Shown piece by piece: positions 26,523 through 34,938 of a stretch of DNA of 64,000 bases (within the stretch, counting starts at the first letter, position 1; every line of letters begins with the position of its first letter). The position numbers were made by a program, and so were the translations under genes. The stretch comes from Actinokineospora diospyrosa (lineage in GTDB: Bacteria > Actinomycetota > Actinomycetes > Mycobacteriales > Pseudonocardiaceae): the NCBI RefSeq assembly GCF_024171925.1, contig NZ_JAMTCO010000007.1, forward strand, positions 430,417-494,416, given 5' to 3'. The notes under the pieces are model-generated. The model had not been told where the DNA came from. It saw only the letters and a program-made list of their open reading frames with translations, and did no database searches.

Positions 26523-28244
26523 CTAGCTCCTCGCGCGGCGGGCGGACCAGGCGGTGGCTAGGACGAAGCCTGCGGCGGCGATGGCGCCTGCGGCGGCGCT
26601 GCCTAGGGCGTAACCCAAAGAAGGTTCGCGGGTGGTGATGGATGTGAGGAACAGCCACACCGTTAGGCCGAACATGAAGCCGAGGGGCAGGGCGACGTAA
26701 GGGGCTGCTGGGCGGCGGTGGCCTCGTCGGAGTGCTCGCATTTGGGCTTCGATGTTGGCCAAGGCGAACAGGGAGAGCAGGAGGCTTCCGGCGCCCATCA
26801 CCGTTGCCATCGGGTGGGAGGCGGACTGGAGGGTGAACTGCTCCGCGAGGTTGTCGCCGATCTTGACCTCTGCTGTGACAGCGCCGCCGGCAAGCCAGCG
26901 CATAAGAGGGTCTGGCTTGAGGCTTGTCTCGAAGGTGCCCTCTGGACCCGGGGCGATTCCCTTGCGGATACGGCCAAGCAGGACCCCTGCTGCCCTTAGC
27001 TCAAACTGGAGCTCAACCGCCCCTGCCGCCCGGCCGGACACGGTGATCTGCTTGCTTAGGTCTACCTGAACCGTCTTGTCCGCTACCTGTCCATTGACCA
27101 CCAACGCCGACGCTGGGTGGTTCAAAGTTGTGGGGGACAAGAAGGGAAACAGCACCAGTGCGACAAGAGCCACCGTCGCGATAAGAGCGGGCCACAGCGG
27201 TGCAGGGCCGCGTTGGGCGATGAGTTCACTCGCGGGGCGGAGTTCCTTGCCGCGGAAGTCGCCCAGGGTGCGGGTGGGGTCGATGGTTGTGCCGCGGATC
27301 GGCGGGGTGATGATGGTGGGGGCGTCCGGTTGGCGGCTTAGTTGCTGGGAGATCGCGCCGGAGATCCGGGGGGCTAGGTGGACCGGGACCGATGAGCGCT
27401 CAAGCCAGCCCGCGCCATAGACGGCGGTGGCGGCGGAGCTCAGGTCGGTCGCGAAGGTCTCTGCGTCGCGGTAGCGGTGTTGCGGATCGCGGGCGAGGCT
27501 GCGCATGACCACTGTGGACAGCGGGGCGGGCACTCGGGGGATCGGTGCGGGGTCGCTGAAGATGCGTTGGCGCATCATGCTTACTGCGCCTCGACTGCGG
27601 TCGTAAGGCAGTTCCCCGCACAGCAGCTCGTAAAGCACCGTGCCCGCCGAGTAGATGTCCGCGGCAGGCGTAAGAGAGTTGCCCATCGCCTGCTCGGGTG
27701 CGATGTAGGCGGGCGTACCGAGCACCTCGCCCGCGTGCGTCACCAGCGTCGCCCCCTCGCTCACCACCTGCGCGATGCCGAAGTCGGCGACCTTCATCAC
27801 CCCCGCCGTGGTGAACAGCAGGTTCTTCGGCTTCACGTCCAGGTGCAGCACCCCGGCCTTGTGCGCTGCGTGCAGCCCGCCCAGCATCGCCAGGGTGATG
27901 GCGCACGACTGCTCGCCGGTGAGCCCGGGACCGCGGAACCGGTCGTACACGGTCCCGCCGTCCAGCCGCTCCATCACCAGCAGGTTGTCCGACCCGGTCT
28001 GCACGTAGTCGTAGACCGGCACGATGTGCGGGTGGTCCAGGCTGGCCAGCACCCGCGCCTCGCGGTCGAACCTGGCGTTCACCGACGGGTCGGTCACCAG
28101 GTCCGAGGGCAGGACCTTGATCGCCACCGCGCGGCCGAGGGAGCGGTGCACGCCTGCGAACACCACCCCCATGCCACCCGAGCCGATCTTGCCCCCGACC
28201 TCGTACTGCGGTAGCGCCGAGGTCAGTCCGGCTGGCGTGCTCAT
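26523..28244 (-). CDS. Membrane Ser/Thr protein kinase (PknB-like) with C-terminal multi-helix domain
   Basis: 573 residues from ATG 28244, which overlaps the upstream stop by ATGA; GTG 28253 is an alternative. Hanks kinase: P-loop GSGGMG (21-26), K43 in VAIK, catalytic D136 in HLDVKPKN, DFG at D154, GTPAYIAPEQA activation end. Leu replaces Arg in the HRD motif, so it is a non-RD kinase. One membrane helix follows (~345-365), then an exported beta-rich stretch, and three more hydrophobic helices at the C-terminus instead of PASTA repeats. It forms an operon with the upstream membrane protein, which may be its partner or substrate. Confidence 0.9.
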   Translation of the reverse strand: MSTPAGLTSALPQYEVGGKIGSGGMGVVFAGVHRSLGRAVAIKVLPSDLVTDPSVNARFDREARVLASLDHPHIVPVYDYVQTGSDNLLVMERLDGGTVYDRFRGPGLTGEQSCAITLAMLGGLHAAHKAGVLHLDVKPKNLLFTTAGVMKVADFGIAQVVSEGATLVTHAGEVLGTPAYIAPEQAMGNSLTPAADIYSAGTVLYELLCGELPYDRSRGAVSMMRQRIFSDPAPIPRVPAPLSTVVMRSLARDPQHRYRDAETFATDLSSAATAVYGAGWLERSSVPVHLAPRISGAISQQLSRQPDAPTIITPPIRGTTIDPTRTLGDFRGKELRPASELIAQRGPAPLWPALIATVALVALVLFPFLSPTTLNHPASALVVNGQVADKTVQVDLSKQITVSGRAAGAVELQFELRAAGVLLGRIRKGIAPGPEGTFETSLKPDPLMRWLAGGAVTAEVKIGDNLAEQFTLQSASHPMATVMGAGSLLLSLFALANIEAQMRALRRGHRRPAAPYVALPLGFMFGLTVWLFLTSITTREPSLGYALGSAAAGAIAAAGFVLATAWSARRARS

Positions 28245-29083
28245 CCAGGCCACCTCTTGGTGTTTTGCTGTGTGTAGTGCTCAGTGACGCTTTGGGTCAC
28301 CGCGCCCGGGTCGACGGGCGCGGGCAGCGCCACCGTCAGGTCCCCGTCCAACGCGGGTGCCACCGGGTGCGGGGTGAGGAAGCCCAGGACCATGGCGATG
28401 GCGGACGCGCCGAACACGATCGGGATCTCGATCAGCGGGTCCGGCGGCACCAACCGCAGCACCGACAGCGAGACCACCGCGACGATCCCGGTTCCGATGC
28501 CCGCGGGCAGGAAGCGCAGCGCGCGCTTGATCCGGTTGGGCGAGAGCTTGTGCCGCGCCAATGCGATCAGCACGGTCGCCCAGATGGCCGAGGTGAGCAG
28601 CAGCATCATCAGGCCGAACACCCCGTAAACCGACCACACCGTGCCGCGCACGTCGGCGACCGTCTCGGCGCTGCCCAGCACCTCGCGCTCCTCCGAGAGG
28701 AGGTCGACCGTGGTCGGCAGCAGGCCGATCGCCTGACCGTCCAGGTCGCGCACATCCAGCGGGAAGGTGCGCGTGACCCGGCTGCCCGGCGGGACCTCGA
28801 ACGGCAGCGTGGTGTCGTAGGCGAAGAACGTCAGGGCCAACGCGACCCCGGAGAGCCGCACCAAGCGGACCTTCTGCGTCGTCTTACCCCGGTTAACGGC
28901 TGTTACCGAAACTTCGGCGGCTTTAGCGGGATCCAGTCGCACCGTACGGTCGGTGATGTCCTGACCGTCCAGAGTGACCGTCACCGACAACGGGCTATCG
29001 GAATCCTGTGCCGCTGCGGGTGTTGCACCCATCAGCAGCAGTACCGTCACGAGAGCAACCGCGGCGGCGATGAGACGTCCCAT
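28241..29083 (-). CDS. Secreted/membrane protein paired with the kinase, unknown function
   Basis: 280 residues from ATG 29083. Signal peptide (LIAAAVALVTVLLLMGATPAAA), an exported domain of ~130 residues with beta-sandwich-like pattern (LSVTVTLDGQDITDRTVRLDPAKAAEV), then a membrane helix (VYGVFGLMMLLLTSAIWATVLIALA), a basic stretch, and two more hydrophobic segments before a cytoplasmic tail. It is coupled to the kinase by ATGA. A role as sensor, partner or substrate is inferred only from coupling. Confidence 0.7.
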   Translation of the reverse strand: MGRLIAAAVALVTVLLLMGATPAAAQDSDSPLSVTVTLDGQDITDRTVRLDPAKAAEVSVTAVNRGKTTQKVRLVRLSGVALALTFFAYDTTLPFEVPPGSRVTRTFPLDVRDLDGQAIGLLPTTVDLLSEEREVLGSAETVADVRGTVWSVYGVFGLMMLLLTSAIWATVLIALARHKLSPNRIKRALRFLPAGIGTGIVAVVSLSVLRLVPPDPLIEIPIVFGASAIAMVLGFLTPHPVAPALDGDLTVALPAPVDPGAVTQSVTEHYTQQNTKRWPG

Positions 29084-29132
29084 GGGAAGACTCCCGGTTG
29101 AGGCAGGGCTGATCGGGGCGGAATGCTACAGC

Positions 29133-29148
29133 GGTCCGGTATCGGACC
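29133..29148. promoter_or_regulatory. Perfect 16-bp palindrome (possible operator)
   Basis: GGTCCG-GTAT-CGGACC lies in the gap between the divergent kinase operon and the Thr-rich protein gene, 50 bases from the kinase-operon start and 44 bases before GTG 29192. Its position suits a regulator of one or both genes. Confidence 0.5.
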
Positions 29149-29191
29149 GGGGCGTTCCACGAGATCAGTGATACGGACAGGGGTACGAGCT

Positions 29192-30148
29192 GTGCGCAGT
29201 GTTGGACGCTTAGCGAGCATCGCCGTTGCTACAGCGACGTTGTTGGTCGCTTTGGCACCGCTCTCATCGGCTGCGGTTCCCCCGCCGTTGGTGACGTTGA
29301 GCGCCAGTCCGTCCTCAGGACGCGCGGGTACCACTTTCACGATCACGTGGGGTCTGGGAGTCGTGGGGCTGTGCCGCACGCTCACCTTCTCGACGTCGCT
29401 CACCACCATCCCGACCGTGGCGACGAACGGCAAGACGAGCGGCTCGTTCTCCGTGACCGTCCCGAGGTCGGCCAAGCCAGCGTCCTACCTCATCACCGCC
29501 GTGTGCAACACCGACGGGTACACCGGGGAGACGACGTTCACCGTCCTCAACCCGCCCACCAGCACCACCGTCCCGCCCACGACCAAGCCGACGACCACGA
29601 CGACCGTGCCGCCGGTGACCACGACGGTCCCCCCGGTCACCACCACGACCCGGCCGACGGTCACCACGACCACGTCCGGGCCGACAACAACCACCACCAC
29701 GCCCGGTACGACGACCACCAACACGACCACCGACACCACGACGACCACTTCGGACACCACGACCACTACGCCGCCGACCACCACGACGACCCCGATCGTG
29801 GACGAGAAGCCGGTCGACGGTGGCCTCAAGCTGGACCGCAAGAGCGTCCGCCCCGGCGAGGACCTCTCCGCCAAGGGGACCGGCTGCGCGCCCAACCAGA
29901 CGGTCATCCTGACCTCCGGTGGCGAGAAGGTCGGCACGGCCGTGTCCAACACCTCCGGTGAGTTCAACGCGCGCGTCGAGTTCCAGAAGGTCGTGCCCGG
30001 CAGGCACATCGTCACCGCGCATTGCGCAATTGAACTGACCGGCGCGGTGGACCAGGTCGTCACCAGTGGGAAGGGTGGCACTTCCGGCACCCTGGTGGTC
30101 CTGGTGTTCTTCGTCTTGGCCGGAGCAGCGCTAATCCGAGTCGCGTAG
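29192..30148 (+). CDS. Thr/Pro-rich surface protein with C-terminal membrane anchor
   Basis: About 318 residues from GTG 29192, which gives a standard signal peptide (RSVGRLASIAVATATLLVALAPLSSAA); ATG 29123 would add 23 Arg-rich residues. Order: beta-sandwich-like domain (LSASPSSGRAGTTFTITWGLG, two Cys), a ~80-residue linker of Thr/Pro/Val runs (TTTVPPVTTT, likely glycosylated), a second similar domain (LKLDRKSVRPGEDLSAKGTGCAPNQ, two Cys), and a final hydrophobic helix (TLVVLVFFVLAGAALI) with a short end. It is a wall-spanning membrane-anchored protein. It overlaps the convergent LLM gene by 18 bp. Function unknown. Confidence 0.75.
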   Translation: MRSVGRLASIAVATATLLVALAPLSSAAVPPPLVTLSASPSSGRAGTTFTITWGLGVVGLCRTLTFSTSLTTIPTVATNGKTSGSFSVTVPRSAKPASYLITAVCNTDGYTGETTFTVLNPPTSTTVPPTTKPTTTTTVPPVTTTVPPVTTTTRPTVTTTTSGPTTTTTTPGTTTTNTTTDTTTTTSDTTTTTPPTTTTTPIVDEKPVDGGLKLDRKSVRPGEDLSAKGTGCAPNQTVILTSGGEKVGTAVSNTSGEFNARVEFQKVVPGRHIVTAHCAIELTGAVDQVVTSGKGGTSGTLVVLVFFVLAGAALIRVA

Positions 30149-31117
30149 GGCTGCCGCGACCGGCGGCGTCACCGTCATCCTGGTGGCGACGTCGCCGTAA
30201 CGGCGCTTGATCTCCGCGGCCGCGGTAGCCGTATCTCCGACGACCGCGAAAGTGTTGAGCACGTCGTCGGAGATAAGAGCGTCCATCTCGCTCCACTGGC
30301 CGCGCTTAGACAAGGCGTTCAAGTCGTCTTGCAGCCCACCCCACCCGTGCAGCTCCAACACGCCACGGTAGGCGGGAGTGGAGCCATAGAAGGCAATCTG
30401 CCTACGTACCTCGGCGATGGAGGTAGCTAGCTCCTCGTCGGTCGACCCGCTCGCGACGAACCCAGGGCCGCTGATGTCGAAGCCCTCCAACGTCTTTCCT
30501 GCTTTCGCACGACCCCGCTCCAACGCAGGTAGCGTCACCTCGCGCAGATAGCGCTCAGTGGAGAACCCGTGACAGAGCATCCCGTCCGCGACTTCCCCCG
30601 CTGCTTCAGTCATGCGTTCCCCTACCGCGGCAAGGTAGATCTTCGGGTTGCCGTGCGGGTTGGGGCCGGGGTTGAAGAACGGCGTCATCAGCGTGTGCGT
30701 GTAGAACTCGCCTAAGAAGCGCAACCGCTCACCGGTCTCGAACGCCGACCAGATAGCGCGAACGGCGAGCACGAACTCCCGCATCCGAGCCGCGGGTGCG
30801 GACCACGGCATGCCGAACCGCTTGGTGACGTGCGGCTTGATCTGCGACCCCAGGCCCAGCACGAACCGGCCACCGGAGAGCAGGTGCAGGTCGTTGGCCT
30901 GGACGGCCACCGTCATCGGGTTGCGCGCGAAGGCCACCGCGATCCCGGTGACCAGTTCGATCCTCGAGGTCCGCCCGGCCGCGACGGCGATGCCCAGGAA
31001 CGGGTCGATCTGCGTCTCGGCGACCCAGGCCCCGTCGTACCCGGCGTGCTCGGCTGCGGTGACCGCGTCGGCGGCCTCGGTCACGGTCGCGGCGTAGCCG
31101 CCGGAGTCGAGCCTCAT
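30131..31117 (-). CDS. LLM-class F420-dependent oxidoreductase
   Basis: 328 residues from ATG 31117; longer upstream frames run over the divergent gene. A bacterial-luciferase-like TIM barrel: GYDGAWVAETQIDPFLGIAVAAGRTSRIELVTGIAVAFARNP, then LSGGRFVLGLGSQIKPHVTKRFG, typical of the MSMEG_2256-type family. Such enzymes use coenzyme F420 in actinobacteria; the substrate is unknown. Its start is 24 bp from the divergent carbonic-anhydrase start, so the two share a promoter region. Confidence 0.87.
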   Translation of the reverse strand: MRLDSGGYAATVTEAADAVTAAEHAGYDGAWVAETQIDPFLGIAVAAGRTSRIELVTGIAVAFARNPMTVAVQANDLHLLSGGRFVLGLGSQIKPHVTKRFGMPWSAPAARMREFVLAVRAIWSAFETGERLRFLGEFYTHTLMTPFFNPGPNPHGNPKIYLAAVGERMTEAAGEVADGMLCHGFSTERYLREVTLPALERGRAKAGKTLEGFDISGPGFVASGSTDEELATSIAEVRRQIAFYGSTPAYRGVLELHGWGGLQDDLNALSKRGQWSEMDALISDDVLNTFAVVGDTATAAAEIKRRYGDVATRMTVTPPVAAALRDSD

Positions 31118-31141
31118 GCGGTCCGAGATTACTGTGGGCCG

Positions 31142-31711
31142 ATGCCGCTGTACTCGTTCGAGGGCAAGCGCCCCAAGGTCGACCCGTCGGCGTGGATCGC
31201 CCCGACGGCCACCCTCATCGGTGACGTGACCGTGGAGGCGGGCGCCTCGGTCTGGTACGGGGCGGTCATCCGAGCCGATTTCGGGCCGGTCGTCATCCGG
31301 GCCGGTGCCAACGTGCAGGACAACTCGGTCATCCACGTCAACGCCAACGGCTGCGAGGTGGGCGCGAACGCCACCATCGGGCACCTGTGCGTCGTGCACG
31401 ACTGCGTCATCGGCGCGCAAGCGCTCATCGGCAACGGGGCGACCATCCAGGACGGCGCCGTCATCGGCGAACGCGCCTTGGTCGCGGCTGGGGCGATGGT
31501 GGGGCCGGGGACGGAGATCCCGCCCGAAGTGGTCGCGATGGGCGTACCGGCGAAGCGGCAGGTACCGCTGGAGGGGACCCCGAAGGTCTGGGTCGACCAC
31601 AACGCGACCGTCTACCAGCACTTAGCGCGAAGACACGCTGCCGGGATCCGGGAGGTCACCGCCGGGTCCGACGCTGAGGAGCACGCCGGATCCGGCGCGG
31701 AAGAACTCTAG
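31142..31711 (+). CDS. Gamma-carbonic anhydrase family protein
   Basis: 189 residues from ATG 31142; TACTGT at 31130-31135 six bases upstream hints at a leaderless mRNA. Left-handed beta-helix made of hexapeptide repeats (VTVEAGASVWYGAVIRADFGPVVIRAGANVQDNSVIHVNANG...). The zinc ligands fit the family pattern: His in SVIHVN, and two His in IGHLCVVHDC. R (VIRAD) and the QDN stretch are also conserved. It may be a carbonic anhydrase or another hexapeptide enzyme of this group. The C-terminal 30 residues are acidic and probably disordered. Confidence 0.87.
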   Translation: MPLYSFEGKRPKVDPSAWIAPTATLIGDVTVEAGASVWYGAVIRADFGPVVIRAGANVQDNSVIHVNANGCEVGANATIGHLCVVHDCVIGAQALIGNGATIQDGAVIGERALVAAGAMVGPGTEIPPEVVAMGVPAKRQVPLEGTPKVWVDHNATVYQHLARRHAAGIREVTAGSDAEEHAGSGAEEL

Positions 31712-31729
31712 GTGACGAGAAGGTGAACG

Positions 31730-31803
31730 CCGGTGCCCGGCACGCCATGGGTGGGCGGTGCCGGGCACCGGGAGTCTGCGGGATCCGGGGGTTGTGCCCC
31801 CGG
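31730..31803 (+). terminator. Two successive hairpins after the carbonic anhydrase gene
   Basis: 31730-31771: perfect 14-bp stem (ccggtgcccggcac / gtgccgggcaccgg) with a 14-nt loop. 31785-31803: perfect 7-bp stem ccgggggttgtgcccccgg. Together they probably end the upstream transcript. Confidence 0.75.
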
Positions 31804-31900
31804 ACCGGCGTGCCGTCAGTGGGCACGCGGCAAACCGGTACCAGAAATATGCCGCGTCGCACTAGCTTGATCTCATCCGAACGGGGTATCAAACTCAGTT

Positions 31901-32902
31901 ATGGCCGAACTCGAGCTCCGCCACCTCCGCGCGATCTGCGCCATCGCCGAGGAGGGCAGTGTGTCCAAAGCGGCCATCCGGCTCGGCGTGACCCAGCCCG
32001 CGCTCACCGCGCAGCTGCGGTCCATCGAGCGGTTGGTCGGCGGCGAGCTGTTCCGCCGCAGCTCCAACGGCAGCATCCCGACCGAGCTCGGTCGCAGCGT
32101 GGTCCGCTCGGCGCGCGTGGTGCTGGAGGACATGTCGGCGCTGCTGGCCACCGCCCGCACGCACACGCAGAACCCGGCCGAGGCCCCGCTGGTGGTCGCC
32201 TCCAGCCCGATGCTGTTCACCAGCGCCCTGATCGCCGAGCTGCGGGCCTGGATCAAGTGCTCCGAGCTGCGCACCGAGATCGACTCGTCCGGTCCGGCGC
32301 TGCTCGACCTGATCTCCTCCAAGCAGGCCGACATCGCCGTGTTCGAGCGGTTCGAGGGCATGGAGAACCGGACCCTGCGCGACGTCGAGGTCCGCACGAT
32401 CGTCGAGGAACCCCAGTTCGTGGCGCTGAGCTCGGACAGCCCGCTCGCCGCGCAGGAGGAGGTCGACCTGATCGACCTCGCCGACCTGGACTGGGTCGTG
32501 CCCCCGCCCGACCAGGACACCATGCGCCTGGGCTTCCGCGAGGCGTGCGAGAAGATCGGCTTCACCCCCCGGATCACCCACCACGTCACCGAGGGGCGCA
32601 CCGCCATGGCCCTGGCTGCCGCGGGCGCGGTATGCCTAGCGCAGCCGGCATCCCTAAGCGGTCCGGGCTTCGTCATCCGGCCCTTGCGCGGAGCGGTCTT
32701 GCGGCTGCCTGTGGTCTTGGTGGTCCGGATGGACGGCTTGCTGGGCAACAGGCGCCACGAGGTGTTCGCCTGCGTCGCTCACGCCTACCGGTCGATCGTG
32801 GACCGGAACCCGACCTACGCGCAGTGGTGGGCCGACCACCCGGAGGCGCACATGGATGTCGACGCCGCTCTTGCCCTGCCGAGGCCGACTAGGCCTACCT
32901 GA
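31901..32902 (+). CDS. LysR-family transcriptional regulator
   Basis: 333 residues from ATG 31901. The N-terminal winged helix (MAELELRHLRAICAIAEEGSVSKAAIRLGVTQPALTAQLRSIERLVGGELFRR) is a standard LysR DNA-binding domain; the rest is the two-lobed effector domain. It is an isolated regulator; the target cannot be named. Its 3' end overlaps the convergent hotdog gene by 8 bp, and that neighbour may be unrelated to it. Confidence 0.88.
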   Translation: MAELELRHLRAICAIAEEGSVSKAAIRLGVTQPALTAQLRSIERLVGGELFRRSSNGSIPTELGRSVVRSARVVLEDMSALLATARTHTQNPAEAPLVVASSPMLFTSALIAELRAWIKCSELRTEIDSSGPALLDLISSKQADIAVFERFEGMENRTLRDVEVRTIVEEPQFVALSSDSPLAAQEEVDLIDLADLDWVVPPPDQDTMRLGFREACEKIGFTPRITHHVTEGRTAMALAAAGAVCLAQPASLSGPGFVIRPLRGAVLRLPVVLVVRMDGLLGNRRHEVFACVAHAYRSIVDRNPTYAQWWADHPEAHMDVDAALALPRPTRPT

Positions 32903-33350
32903 CTGTCGGCTTCAGGGTCCACACGACCGTCATCTCCGCGGTCGTGGTCCCTTCGGCGTTGCGGATGGTGCACTTGACGGCGAACTCGGGTCGGGTGCCC
33001 GCGTCCAGTTCGGCGATGACCTCGGCGGCGGGCCTGCTCAGCACGGCCTCCGCGGTCAGCGGGCCGAGCGCGAGCTTGCGGTAGCTGATCTCCGAGCGCA
33101 CGACCAGCGGCGTCGCCCGGCCCATCTCGGCGGCGAAGGAGGCCAGGCCGACCGCGCCGGACGCGGTCTCGGCGAGGCCGAACAGGACGGCCGCGTGCGG
33201 GCCGCCGACGTGGTTGCGCTGCTCCGGCGCGTCCGGCAGCGAGCAGACGACGCGGTCGGCGGCGACCTCGACGAACTCCACGCCCGCGGTGCTCACCCAG
33301 GGGACGGTCTGCTTCATCGCGTCGGCGACCCAGCCGAGGTCTGTGCTCAT
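32895..33350 (-). CDS. Hotdog-fold thioesterase-like protein (DUF4442/PaaI-like)
   Basis: 151 residues from ATG 33350, 7 nt after a TAATCT -10 box (33358-33363 on the opposite strand) with TTGCCG 18 bp further up, which fits a leaderless gene; ATG 33356 is two codons longer. The central helix and sheet pattern QRNHVGGPHAAVLFGLAETASGAVG is typical of the hotdog fold, with His-Val-Gly-Gly-Pro-His replacing the usual NxxGxxHGG-type active-site loop. It may hydrolyse or bind acyl-CoA; the substrate is unknown. Confidence 0.75.
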   Translation of the reverse strand: MSTDLGWVADAMKQTVPWVSTAGVEFVEVAADRVVCSLPDAPEQRNHVGGPHAAVLFGLAETASGAVGLASFAAEMGRATPLVVRSEISYRKLALGPLTAEAVLSRPAAEVIAELDAGTRPEFAVKCTIRNAEGTTTAEMTVVWTLKPTVR

Positions 33351-33408
33351 GCTCATGAGATTACCCATCGGTAACTTGAAGCGGCAACGGGTAGGCTCGC
33401 ACCCAGAG

Positions 33409-33490
33409 TCGTGACTGGCGTGCACGGGTGGAACAGACCACCGGGGAGCGGCTGGAGCGGGTGCGACACCGAACGCCTGGGTGTCACCGG
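33409..33490 (+). promoter_or_regulatory. ZTP riboswitch (pfl motif) upstream of glyA
   Basis: The conserved blocks of the pfl/ZTP RNA are visible in order: gtgactggcg, a hairpin ggtgg-aacaga-ccacc, ggggagcg, a variable linker, and ccgaacgcctgggtg. These match the actinobacterial glyA-associated form. The RNA senses ZMP/ZTP, a sign of low 10-formyl-tetrahydrofolate, and turns on one-carbon genes. glyA starts 33 bases after the last block. Confidence 0.85.
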
Positions 33491-33522
33491 TCTAGTCGCC
33501 GCACGCTCTGGAAGGAACGACC

Positions 33523-34776
33523 ATGCACCAGCCCGGCATCCCCCACCTGGCCGCCGCGGACGCCGAGGTCGCGGCCCTGGTCGAGGGTGAGGCCCGCCGC
33601 CAGTACGAGAAGATCCGGCTGATCGCCTCCGAGAACTACGTCTCCACCGCGGTACTAGAGGCCACCGGCACGGTTCTTACCAACAAGTACTCCGAGGGCT
33701 ACGCGGGCAAGCGCTACTACGAGGGCCAGCAGTTCATCGACCCTATAGAGACGCTGGCCGTATCGCGGGCCAAGGCCGTCTTCGGCGTAGAGCACGCCAA
33801 CGTCCAGCCGTACTCCGGCTCTCCCGCCAACCTCGCCATCTACCTCGCGCTGGCCGAGCCGGGCGACACGGTCATGGGCATGGCGCTCCCCGCGGGTGGC
33901 CACCTCACCCACGGCTGGGGCGTGTCCGCGACCGGCAAGTGGTTCCGCGCCGTCCAGTACGGGGTGCGCAAGGACACCGGGCGGGTCGACCTGGACGAGG
34001 TTCGCGAGCTGGCGCTGGCCGAGCGGCCGAAGATCATCTTCTGCGGCGGCACGGCCATCCCGCGCACCATCGACTTCCCCGGGTTCGCCGCGATCGCCCA
34101 GGAGGTCGGCGCGGTCCTGGTCGCCGACATCGCGCACATCGCGGGCCTGGTCGCGGGCGGCGCGCACCCGTCGCCGGTCGGGCACGCGGAGATCATCTCG
34201 ACCACCACGCACAAGACGCTGCGCGGCCCGCGCGGCGCGATGCTGATGTCCGACGCCGTGCACGCCAAGGCGCTGGACAAGGCCGTGTTCCCCGGGTTGC
34301 AGGGCGGTCCGCACAACCACACCACCGCGGCCATCGCGGTCGCCCTCGGCGAGGCGGCGAGGCCGGAGTTCCGCGACTACGCGGCCACCATCGTGGCCAA
34401 CGCCAATGCCCTCGCCGAGGCGCTGGTCGAGCGCGGGTTCGACCTGGTGTCCGGCGGCACCGACAACCACCTGGTGCTGATCGATCTGACCAGCAAGGGC
34501 ATCGGCGGCAAGCCCGCGGCCAAGGTCCTCGACCGGGCGGGCATCGAGCTCAACTACAACTCGGTGCCCTTCGACACCCGGAAACCGTTTGACCCGTCGG
34601 GCGTCCGGCTGGGAACGTCGGCGATCACGACCCGTGGTCTCGGGGTCGAGCACATGCCCCGGTTGGCCGAGTGGATCGACCGCGCGATCGCTGCGGGTGA
34701 CGACGCCGAGGTGGCCGCCGTAGCCGCCGAGGTGCGCGAACTGCTCGCCGCGTTCCCGATGCCCGGGTGGGCCTGA
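33523..34776 (+). CDS. glyA: Serine hydroxymethyltransferase
   Basis: 417 residues from ATG 33523 with GGAAGGA eight bases upstream. The PLP enzyme converts serine plus tetrahydrofolate to glycine plus 5,10-methylene-tetrahydrofolate. IASENYVS, NKYSEGYAGKRYYEG, NVQPYSGSPAN and the PLP-Lys motif STTTHKTLRGPRG (K231) are all intact. It is controlled by the ZTP riboswitch just upstream and ends at a strong hairpin, so it is a single-gene unit. It links to the folate operon at 47068-49860. Confidence 0.97.
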   Translation: MHQPGIPHLAAADAEVAALVEGEARRQYEKIRLIASENYVSTAVLEATGTVLTNKYSEGYAGKRYYEGQQFIDPIETLAVSRAKAVFGVEHANVQPYSGSPANLAIYLALAEPGDTVMGMALPAGGHLTHGWGVSATGKWFRAVQYGVRKDTGRVDLDEVRELALAERPKIIFCGGTAIPRTIDFPGFAAIAQEVGAVLVADIAHIAGLVAGGAHPSPVGHAEIISTTTHKTLRGPRGAMLMSDAVHAKALDKAVFPGLQGGPHNHTTAAIAVALGEAARPEFRDYAATIVANANALAEALVERGFDLVSGGTDNHLVLIDLTSKGIGGKPAAKVLDRAGIELNYNSVPFDTRKPFDPSGVRLGTSAITTRGLGVEHMPRLAEWIDRAIAAGDDAEVAAVAAEVRELLAAFPMPGWA

Positions 34777-34795
34777 CCTGCGATAACACCCTGAG

Positions 34796-34830
34796 AACGC
34801 CCCGGTGCCGCTGGTCGGCCCCGGGGCGTT
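34796..34830 (+). terminator. Terminator after glyA
   Basis: aacgccccgg pairs with ccggggcgtt around a 15-nt loop, 20 bases past the stop. Confidence 0.85.
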
Positions 34831-34887
34831 GCGGTGTGAGCGGGGTCGCAGGTAAATGGGTTGCGATCGATCACCCGAAAAGCGCAT

Positions 34888-34921
34888 GCTTGCATCGACC
34901 AACTACTTGGATGATGCAAGC
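34888..34921. promoter_or_regulatory. MarR operator candidate
   Basis: GCTTGCATC (34888-34896) and GATGCAAGC (34913-34921) are perfect inverted arms 16 bp apart, with ccaa...ttgg nested inside and a TTG-N7-CAA box at the right side. The site is 18 bases before the marR start, the usual place for autoregulation. Confidence 0.65.
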
Positions 34922-34938
34922 AACTCGGGAGGTGTCGC

